From: Gemmatimonadota bacterium
GTDB taxonomy: Bacteria; Gemmatimonadota; Gemmatimonadetes; Longimicrobiales; Gaopeijiaceae
Length of the DNA stretch: 13,327 nucleotides
Direction: 5' to 3'
NCBI GenBank assembly: GCA_003695865.1
Contig: RFGQ01000129.1
Coordinates: forward strand, 1 to 13,327
Within the stretch, counting starts at the first letter, position 1, and each line of letters begins with the position of its first letter. The translations under genes and the position numbers were made by a program. Under the pieces are notes generated by a model. The model was not told the DNA's origin and ran no database searches. It saw only the letters and a program-made list of their open reading frames with translations. This document shows positions 6,526 through 11,999 of this stretch, in pieces.

Positions 6526-7320
6526 TCAGGACGTCGCCGGGGCAGCCTGCCGCCGAGCCGTGCGCGCCATCACTTCCCTGGCGAGGCCCAGGTAGCTCTG
6601 CGCGCCGGTCGACAGCACGTCGTACTGGATGATCGGTTCGCCGAAGCTCGGAGCCTCGGCCAGTCGCACGTTTCTGGGAATCACGCTCTCGTAGACCTTG
6701 TCTCCGAAGTACTCCCGCGCCTCGTCGGCCACCTGCTTCGACAGGTTGAGGCGCTGATCGTACATGGTCAGCAGCACGCCTTCGATCTCGAGCGCCGGGT
6801 TGAGGCTGCGCTGCACGAGGCGCACGGTGTTGAGCAACTGGCTCAGCCCCTCGAGGGCGTAGAACTCGCACTGAATGGGAATGAGGACCGAATCGGCGGC
6901 CGTGAGCGTGTTGAGCGTCAGCAGCCCCAGGGACGGCGGGCAGTCGATGAGGATGAAGTCGTAGCGGTCGCGGAAACCTTCGAGAGCACCGCGCAGCACC
7001 GTCTCGCGCCCGCCCACATCGACCAGCTCGATCTCGGCGCCGACCAGGTTGCGGGTGGAGGGGATCACGTCGAGCGTCGGGAAGTGGAGCCCCGGGATCA
7101 CGCACTGTTCGGGCGGGCGCCCGTTGACCAGCACATCGTAGACCGTGGGACGCTCCTCGCGGCGGTCGATGCCAAGCCCCGACGAAGCGTTCCCCTGCGG
7201 GTCGATGTCGATGATGAGCGTGCGGCGTTCCGCCACGGCGAGGGAGGCGCCGAGGTTGATCGCCGTCGTGGTCTTGCCGACGCCGCCCTTCTGGTTCGCG
7301 ATCGCGATGACGCGGGACAT
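6526..7320 (-). CDS. parA: Chromosome partitioning ATPase ParA (Soj type)
   Basis: The product has 264 residues, usual for chromosomal ParA without an N-terminal DNA-binding extension. The deviant Walker A motif KGGVGKTT (11-18) includes the signature Lys11. Walker A' is visible as DIDPQGNAS (38-46) and Walker B as ILIDCPPS, with Asp126. ParA binds DNA nonspecifically as an ATP-bound dimer, and ParB-stimulated hydrolysis moves the ParB-parS complex. The start at 7320 (MSRVIAIANQKGG) matches the family; a longer in-frame reading to 7410 would extend past the promoter. The ribosome site is weak (AGGCAG). The gene is the first of an apparent parA-parB-M23-bactofilin unit and is divergent from the lipoprotein gene. 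In many genomes rsmG precedes it; here the parS region and the lipoprotein gene occupy that place. Confidence 0.98.
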   Translation of the reverse strand: MSRVIAIANQKGGVGKTTTAINLGASLAVAERRTLIIDIDPQGNASSGLGIDRREERPTVYDVLVNGRPPEQCVIPGLHFPTLDVIPSTRNLVGAEIELVDVGGRETVLRGALEGFRDRYDFILIDCPPSLGLLTLNTLTAADSVLIPIQCEFYALEGLSQLLNTVRLVQRSLNPALEIEGVLLTMYDQRLNLSKQVADEAREYFGDKVYESVIPRNVRLAEAPSFGEPIIQYDVLSTGAQSYLGLAREVMARTARRQAAPATS

Positions 7321-7357
7321 GCGCTGCCTGTGCGGATGAACGGGGTTGGGGCCGTCG

Positions 7358-7386
7358 AATATACCGGCGGCCCCGGAGGGGGTAAA
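7358..7386 (-). promoter_or_regulatory. Sigma70-type promoter of the parA operon
   Basis: On the minus strand TTTACC (7381-7386) matches the -35 box at 4 of 6 positions and TATATT (7358-7363) the -10 box at 5 of 6, with an optimal 17-bp spacer. Transcription would begin near 7351, about 30 nt before the parA ATG. The -10 is conspicuous against the GC-rich surroundings. No operator is evident in the gap. Confidence 0.6.
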
Positions 7387-7497
7387 GCGAAGTCGTCCTT
7401 GACGGTACACCCTCGCGGGCGGGAGATTCCGGCCGTTCGGGAGCGGCGCCCCTTCGGGGCCCCTCCTTCAGGATTGAGCTTCATCCCGGGCCGGTCC

Positions 7498-8010
7498 ATG
7501 CCTCAACGCGACTTCTCTTTCCGTTCCGCGTGCGCCCGACGCCGTCGAATTCAGGCTCTCGCGGGGACGCGGCGTGTGCTGCTCGGCGTGCTCTCCGCGC
7601 TGGTCGCCGCGGCGTGCTCGGGCGACGATTCGACGGGCCCCACGGCGAACCCCGACTTCATGGTCGGGGACTGGATCGCCGTCGACATGCGCATCACCAG
7701 CGTCGCGAACCCCGAAGTGCGGGCCGACGTGATCGCGTCGGGTGGTGAGTTCACGCTCAACGTCCAGCCCAGCGGGCGCTACACCGCCATTCTCCAGGCC
7801 TTCGGGCAGGCCTCCACCGAGACGGGCACCGTGACGGTCGAGGGAAACCAGGTCGTCTTCATGCGCACGTTCCCGACCCAGGAGGAGTCCCGCGCCACCT
7901 GGTCGCGGAACGGCGCGAACGTCGTGCTCGACGGCCCCACCCGCTTCGACTTCAACCTCGACGGCACACCCGAGGACGGGACACTCCATATGGAGCTGGC
8001 CCCCCGCTGA
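7498..8010 (+). CDS. Small putative lipoprotein, lipocalin-like fold possible
   Basis: The product has 170 residues from the ATG at 7498. A long basic N-region (residues 1-26, with RRRR at 14-17) precedes a hydrophobic stretch, VLLGVLSALVAAAC, ending in Cys40; this fits a lipoprotein signal, though the lipobox (AAAC) is not ideal. Ser at +2 would favour outer-membrane sorting in Gram-negatives. The mature part opens with a Ser/Asp/Thr linker, then GDW at 57-59 followed by alternating beta-strand-like segments, reminiscent of the GxW start of lipocalin-like barrels. I recognise no specific family and assign no function. No good ribosome site precedes 7498; the in-frame GTG at 7576 would leave no positive charge before the hydrophobic core. 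The gene stands alone on the plus strand between parA and mnmG. Codon use is GC-rich like its neighbours. Confidence 0.7.
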   Translation: MPQRDFSFRSACARRRRIQALAGTRRVLLGVLSALVAAACSGDDSTGPTANPDFMVGDWIAVDMRITSVANPEVRADVIASGGEFTLNVQPSGRYTAILQAFGQASTETGTVTVEGNQVVFMRTFPTQEESRATWSRNGANVVLDGPTRFDFNLDGTPEDGTLHMELAPR

Positions 8011-8017
8011 GGATGAG

Positions 8018-8033
8018 CCCGGGCTGACCCGGG
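8018..8033. repeat. Small CCCGGG hairpin after the lipoprotein gene
   Basis: CCCGGG is repeated around the loop CTGA, giving a 6-bp GC-only stem beginning 7 bp after the lipoprotein stop. There is no T-tract. A further dyad, GGCCGGC (8081-8087) with GCCGGCC (8097-8103), lies downstream. These may help end the plus-strand transcript, but GC-rich DNA makes such short dyads common by chance. Confidence 0.25.
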
Positions 8034-8143
8034 TGGTCGGCGCCCGGGCGACCGCGGCCGGGTGGCGTTGCGGAGGAGCAGGCCGGCCGGTGGACAGCCG
8101 GCCCACCGACCATGGCGTCCGACCGGAACACCGGCAGCCAGCA

Positions 8144-8185
8144 CACGAGGCGCCGCCGCCCTGAGGGCGGGCGGCGCCTCTCGTG
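8144..8185 (+). terminator. Long GC-rich hairpin, probable terminator of the lipoprotein gene
   Basis: The left arm (8144-8161, CACGAGGCGCC then GCCGCCC) pairs with the right arm (8165-8185) around a 3-nt TGA loop. There are about 15 base pairs, broken by one bulged G (8171) and an offset of two bases near the foot. On the plus strand it runs into GTGTTT, a weak T-stretch that belongs to the first parS site. It lies downstream of both the plus-strand lipoprotein gene and minus-strand mnmG, so it may act on either transcript. Confidence 0.5.
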
Positions 8186-8199
8186 TTTCACGTGAAACA
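8184..8199. promoter_or_regulatory. parS site 1 (perfect palindrome)
   Basis: TGTTTCACGTGAAACA, a perfect 16-bp palindrome identical to the widely conserved bacterial parS consensus bound by ParB. It lies between mnmG and the lipoprotein gene, about 860 bp upstream of the parA start. Its first two bases overlap the foot of the adjoining hairpin. Confidence 0.97.
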
Positions 8200-8231
8200 T
8201 CGCGGGCGGCAGCCTCCAACCACGCCTTCGA

Positions 8232-8247
8232 TGTTTCACGTGAAACG
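8232..8247. promoter_or_regulatory. parS site 2 (one mismatch)
   Basis: TGTTTCACGTGAAACG, identical to the parS consensus except for the last base. It lies 48 bp from site 1 in the same register and ends 17 bp before the mnmG stop. ParB should bind it, perhaps slightly less well than the perfect site. Confidence 0.94.
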
Positions 8248-8264
8248 TGACCGACCGTGCTCCC

Positions 8265-10184
8265 TCAGCCGGGCGGCGACACGCGGGGCGCAGCCCCCTC
8301 CTTCTTCAGCCTGCGCACCTCGAGCATCAGGTTCTGCAGATCCGCCGGCGACACCCCGGGGATCCGGCCCGCCTGGGCCAGGCTCGAGGGGCGCACCCGG
8401 GCGAGCTTCTCCCGGGCCTCGTACGAGAGCGTCCGGAACCGTTCGTAGGGGAGGTCCTCCTCGAGACGGAAAGCGGCCTGGTGTCGCACCGTACGCGCCC
8501 GTTCATGTTCGCGTGCTACATACCCTTCGTACTTAACCTCGACCTCGACGGTCGTGAGCACGTCGTGAGCCCCGCCGGAGTGCGGCCCGGCCCCGGCCCG
8601 GGCGAACGGAGCACCGCCGGCCTCGCCCAACTCCCCCGCCGCGATCCCGGGACGACGCAGTAGCTCCACGGCCCGCACCGGCTCGCGCGGCACCGACGAG
8701 CCTGCCCGTTCACAGAGCGGCCTCACCGTCTCGGGCTTCAGCGCCGTCTCGACGAACCAGGCCCGCACCCGGTCCTCCTCGGCCAGACGGGCTTCCAGGC
8801 GCTCTTCCTGCCGGGGCGTGAGCAGCCCGACCTCGCGGGCCAGGGGGCCCAGGCGGGCGGGCGCATTGTCCTGCCGAAGCAGCAACCGATACTCGGCCCG
8901 CGACGTGAACAGCCGGTAGGGCTCGTCCACGCCTCGCGTGACCAGGTCGTCGATCAACACACCGATGTAGGCCTGATCCCGCTCGAGCACCCAGGGCTCG
9001 CGCGCCTGCGCCTGCAACGCGGCGTTCGCGCCCGCGACCAACCCCTGCCCCGCCGCCTCCTCGTAGCCCGTGGTCCCGTTGATCTGCCCCGCGAAGAACA
9101 GGCCCCTCAGTCCCCTCACCTCGAGCGTGTGCCGGAGCTGGTGTGGCGGGAAGTAGTCGTACTCGATCGCATACCCGAGCTTGGTCACCCGCGCCTCTTC
9201 GAGCCCCGGGATGGTCCGCAGGAACGCGACCTGAACCTCGGCGGGTAGCGAGGTCGAGAGCCCGTTCACGTACAGCTCGGACGTCTCGAGCCCCTCGGGC
9301 TCGAGGAAGACCTGATGACGCGGCGTGTCGGGAAAACGCACGACCTTGTCTTCGATGGAAGGGCAGTAGCGGGGTCCCCGCCCCGAGATCTCGCCCCCGT
9401 AGAGCGCGCTCCGCTCCAGGTTGTCGAGTACCACCCGCTTGAGTGGCTCGCCCGCCCACGTGATCCAACACGGCCGCTGCTCGGGGATCGCCTCATGGGC
9501 ATATGCCGCGAAGCGGTACGCCTCGGGGTCGCCGTCCTGCCGCTCGAGACGTCCGAAGTCGACCGTACGTCCATCCACCCGCGGGGGTGTGCCCGTCTTG
9601 AAGCGCCCCACCTCCAGCCCCAGCCCCGCAAGCGCCTCGGCCAGCTCGACCGAAGGAGCCTCGCCGGCCCGGCCGGCGCCCACACCGGCCTCGCCCCCCA
9701 CATGGAGACGGCCGCGCAGAAAGGTGCCGGCGGTCACGACCACGGCCGCCGCCTCGAACGCGAGGCCGCCCCGCGTGCGCACGCCGCGCACCCGACCGTC
9801 CTCGAGCATCAGGTCGGTCACCATCTCCTGGAACAGCTCGAGCCGCGGCAGCTCGTCGAGCACGCGGCGCACCGCTCTGGGATAGAGACCCCGGTCGCAC
9901 TGCGCCCGCGGGCCCCACACGGCCGGACCCTTCGACCGGTTGAGCATGCGGAACTGGATCCGCGCCGCGTCGGTCGCGCGCCCCATGACGCCGCCGAGGG
10001 CGTCGACCTCGCGCGCCACCACACCCTTGGCCACCCCGCCGATCGCGGGGTTGCAGCTCATCTGTCCGATGCGCTCGAGGTCGGGGGTCACCAACAGCGT
10101 GCGCGCACCCAGGCGCGCCGCCGCCGCGGCCGCCTCGGTACCCGCGTGGCCACCACCGACCACGATCACGTCGTACCTACTCAC
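8265..10184 (-). CDS. mnmG: tRNA uridine-5-carboxymethylaminomethyl modification enzyme MnmG (GidA)
   Basis: The product has 639 residues from a GTG at 10184, close to the roughly 630 usual for the family. The FAD-binding GGGHAG motif lies at 10-15. Cys44 in SCNPAIGG and Cys274 in GPRYCPSIEDK correspond to the two conserved redox cysteines, and AGQINGTTGYEEAAGQG is the second family signature. The C-terminal part retains VEVKYEGY and the ending region LSYEAREKLARVRPSSLAQAGRIPGVSPADLQNLM. With MnmE, the enzyme uses FAD and methylene-tetrahydrofolate to install the cmnm5 (or nm5) group at wobble U34 of certain tRNAs in the cytoplasm. AAAGGGGA upstream is a good ribosome site; a longer in-frame reading to 10424 only shadows the acylphosphatase gene. 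The gene follows acylphosphatase by 23 bp. The stretch at about 548-570, rich in Gly and Ala, is lineage-specific. Confidence 0.98.
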   Translation of the reverse strand: MSRYDVIVVGGGHAGTEAAAAAARLGARTLLVTPDLERIGQMSCNPAIGGVAKGVVAREVDALGGVMGRATDAARIQFRMLNRSKGPAVWGPRAQCDRGLYPRAVRRVLDELPRLELFQEMVTDLMLEDGRVRGVRTRGGLAFEAAAVVVTAGTFLRGRLHVGGEAGVGAGRAGEAPSVELAEALAGLGLEVGRFKTGTPPRVDGRTVDFGRLERQDGDPEAYRFAAYAHEAIPEQRPCWITWAGEPLKRVVLDNLERSALYGGEISGRGPRYCPSIEDKVVRFPDTPRHQVFLEPEGLETSELYVNGLSTSLPAEVQVAFLRTIPGLEEARVTKLGYAIEYDYFPPHQLRHTLEVRGLRGLFFAGQINGTTGYEEAAGQGLVAGANAALQAQAREPWVLERDQAYIGVLIDDLVTRGVDEPYRLFTSRAEYRLLLRQDNAPARLGPLAREVGLLTPRQEERLEARLAEEDRVRAWFVETALKPETVRPLCERAGSSVPREPVRAVELLRRPGIAAGELGEAGGAPFARAGAGPHSGGAHDVLTTVEVEVKYEGYVAREHERARTVRHQAAFRLEEDLPYERFRTLSYEAREKLARVRPSSLAQAGRIPGVSPADLQNLMLEVRRLKKEGAAPRVSPPG

Positions 10185-10207
10185 AGGGCCGTCCCCTTTA
10201 ACGCGGC

Positions 10208-10477
10208 TCAGTGCGCGATGCGGAAACCGTGGGCGCCCAGAGCGTCGTCGCACGCGAAGCGCTCGACCTGGTCGACCCGCGCGGCCCACGGCCCTTCGGC
10301 CAGCCGCGTGGCGAAGGCCTCGAGCACGGGCGGAGGCGCGGCGGCCCTCACTTCGACGCTCCCGTCCGGCAGGTTGCGCACCGTGCCGCGCACCCCCAGC
10401 TCGGCCGCCACCTCGCGGGTCCACCAGCGAAAGCCCACGCCCTGCACCCGCCCACGCACGCGGAAGCCCGCGCCCAC
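10208..10477 (-). CDS. acyP: Acylphosphatase
   Basis: The product has 89 residues, typical for the family. GRVQGVGFR (9-17) is the phosphate-binding loop with catalytic Arg17, and GTVRNLPDGSVEV (31-43) carries catalytic Asn35; the 18-residue distance between them equals that in characterised enzymes. It hydrolyses acyl phosphates such as acetyl phosphate or 1,3-bisphosphoglycerate in the cytoplasm. The start is the GTG at 10477, with GGAAAG (the end of mnmE) as ribosome site. Only 4 bp separate it from the mnmE stop, indicating translational coupling. The frame is open upstream to 10819 but overlaps mnmE and shows no further domain. I know of no direct role in tRNA modification; the placement between mnmE and mnmG may only reflect operon packing. 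Confidence 0.93.
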   Translation of the reverse strand: MGAGFRVRGRVQGVGFRWWTREVAAELGVRGTVRNLPDGSVEVRAAAPPPVLEAFATRLAEGPWAARVDQVERFACDDALGAHGFRIAH

Positions 10478-10481
10478 GGGT

Positions 10482-11843
10482 TCACTTTCCGACGCAGAAG
10501 TCGGCGAAGACACGGTCCAGAACCTCCTCGCGATCGATCGTTCCCAGCAGCGCCTCGAGCTCCGATTCGGCCGGGCGCAGGTGGGTCGCGGCCAGATCGG
10601 CGGGCACACCCTCGGCGAGCGCCCGGGCGAAGGCGCACACATGCTCGCGCGCAGCCTCCACGGCCGCCCGCTGCCGTGCCCGCGTGAGCACGGGCGCGTC
10701 GGACCCGGCCTCGACCAGGCCGGCGAACACGAGCCGGGGCAGCGCGGCGCGCAGTTCGTCGAGCCCGCGCCCGTCGACCGCCGACACCGTAACGGACGCG
10801 GCGGCGCCGGGCACCTCACCCCCTGCCGCCACCCCGTCGGCCAGGTCGGCCTGGGTGCGCACCAGCACCACCGGCACCTCCGCCCGCTCGGCCACGAAGC
10901 GCCGCTCCTCGTCGCTCGGCGCCCGCCGGGCGGGCACGCACAGCAGCACCACGTCGGCCGCCTCGAGCCAGCGCCCGGCCACCTCCACGCCGATGCGTTC
11001 CACCGGGTCGTCCGACTCCCGCAGGCCGGCCGTATCCACGAGGCGGAACGGGAACCCGTCGAGCGACACGACCGCGTCGAGGGCGTCGCGCGTGGTGCCG
11101 GGCACCTCGGTGACGATCGCCCGCTCCACTCCGAGCAGTGCGTTGAACAGCGACGACTTCCCGGCGTTCGGCACGCCCGCGAGCACGGTCACCGCCCCCT
11201 CGCGCAACAGCTCCCCCTCGGGCGCAGTCCGCGCCAGCGCTCCGAGCGCCGCCGCCACGGCCTCGGCCTCGGCGGCGATCTCCTCGATCGGCACCGGCTG
11301 GTCGTCCTCGTCGGGGAAGTCGATGTGGTGCACCAGCCGCGCTTCGAGTCCCACGAGCCGTCCCCGCAGATCGGCCACCCGGTCCGACAGACCCCGCTCG
11401 AGCTGATGAAGGGCGGCCTGGCGAAGCCGGGGGCTTCGACCCTCCACGAGGTCGACGACCGCCTCGGCCTGGATCAGGTCCAAGCGTCCGTTCAGGTACG
11501 CACGCCGCGTGAACTCGCCGGGCTGGGCCTCACGCGCCCCGGCCGCCAGGCAGGCCTCCAGAACCAGCCGCGGGGTCAGGTACCCGCCGTGGCACGAGAA
11601 CTCGACCACGTCTTCGCCCGTGTAGCTGTCGGGGCCCACGAAGCGGGTCACGAGGCCACGGTCCAGCAGGCGTCCGTCGCGCGGATGGCGGATGGCCAGG
11701 AGGCTCGCGACGCGGGGCTCGGGAGACGCTTCTCCGCAGAGCGCGCGTAGCACCCCCCCGGCCGCCGGCCCCGACACGCGCACGATCGCCACACCCGACG
11801 GACCGAGCGCCGTCGCGATCGCTGCGATGGTGTCGGTCTTCAC
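10482..11843 (-). CDS. mnmE: tRNA modification GTPase MnmE (TrmE)
   Basis: The product has 453 residues, matching the E. coli length of 454. The N-terminal tetrahydrofolate-binding domain begins DTIAAIATALGPSGVAIVRVSGP. The embedded G domain shows G1 GVPNAGKSS (223-231), G2 GTTRD (249-253) and G3 DTAG (270-273). The G4 position reads TQAD (330-333) rather than NKxD, which is unusual; SA at 354-355 is probably G5. The C-terminus is FCVGK, with the conserved Cys450 near the active site. MnmE forms a complex with MnmG and couples GTP hydrolysis to U34 modification. The start is the GTG at 11843, with AGGAGG 5 nt upstream; a longer in-frame ATG reading to 11930 adds low-complexity sequence. It follows yidC by 156 bp and is followed by acylphosphatase after 4 bp. 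Confidence 0.97.
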   Translation of the reverse strand: MKTDTIAAIATALGPSGVAIVRVSGPAAGGVLRALCGEASPEPRVASLLAIRHPRDGRLLDRGLVTRFVGPDSYTGEDVVEFSCHGGYLTPRLVLEACLAAGAREAQPGEFTRRAYLNGRLDLIQAEAVVDLVEGRSPRLRQAALHQLERGLSDRVADLRGRLVGLEARLVHHIDFPDEDDQPVPIEEIAAEAEAVAAALGALARTAPEGELLREGAVTVLAGVPNAGKSSLFNALLGVERAIVTEVPGTTRDALDAVVSLDGFPFRLVDTAGLRESDDPVERIGVEVAGRWLEAADVVLLCVPARRAPSDEERRFVAERAEVPVVLVRTQADLADGVAAGGEVPGAAASVTVSAVDGRGLDELRAALPRLVFAGLVEAGSDAPVLTRARQRAAVEAAREHVCAFARALAEGVPADLAATHLRPAESELEALLGTIDREEVLDRVFADFCVGK

Positions 11844-11848
11844 AGGAG

Positions 11849-11854
11849 CCTCCT
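11849..11854 (-). promoter_or_regulatory. Strong ribosome binding site of mnmE
   Basis: AGGAGG on the minus strand, 5 nt before the GTG at 11843. It decides the GTG start over the longer ATG reading at 11930. Confidence 0.8.
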
Positions 11855-11948
11855 CGTGCGACGACCCCGTGCACCTTACCAGGAGCGCGCCCTGCCGCGG
11901 GCCTTCTCCGCCCGTCCCCGCACGGGCCACATCCCCCGGGCTCCGAAC

Positions 11949-11967
11949 GCCGCCTCCCTCAGGCGGC
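11949..11967 (-). terminator. Hairpin between yidC and mnmE
   Basis: GCCGCCT (11949-11955) pairs with AGGCGGC (11961-11967) around a 5-nt CCCTC loop, about 30 bp after the yidC stop. On the minus strand only GTT follows, so it is a weak terminator or attenuator candidate. The remainder of the 156-bp gap holds no gene; jag/khpB, often found here, is absent. Confidence 0.3.
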
Positions 11968-11999
11968 CGTCGCCCGCGACCCTCTACTCCTACCGCCCG

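Noticed and set aside
6443..7105. In-frame extension upstream of ParB
   Set aside because: It overlaps parA in another frame and lacks domain content; a perfect ribosome site precedes the ATG at 6442.
7448..7460. GCCCC-TTC-GGGGC hairpin upstream of the lipoprotein gene as a terminator or riboswitch
   Set aside because: The stem is only 5 bp with no T-tract, and no riboswitch architecture is visible around it.
7952..8239. Short frame beginning near a parS site whose translation includes MFHVKH
   Set aside because: MFHVKH is simply the translation of the parS palindrome; the rest is low-complexity and shows no methyltransferase (RsmG) motif.
10185..10424. In-frame extension upstream of MnmG
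   Set aside because: It overlaps the acylphosphatase gene and is Arg/Gly-rich; the GTG at 10184 has a good ribosome site and the FAD motif follows directly.
9315..11750. Long plus-strand open frame (811 codons) opposite mnmG, acyP and mnmE
   Set aside because: It is antisense to three well-identified genes, and its translation is a His/Arg/Gly-rich shadow typical of high-GC DNA with no recognisable domain.
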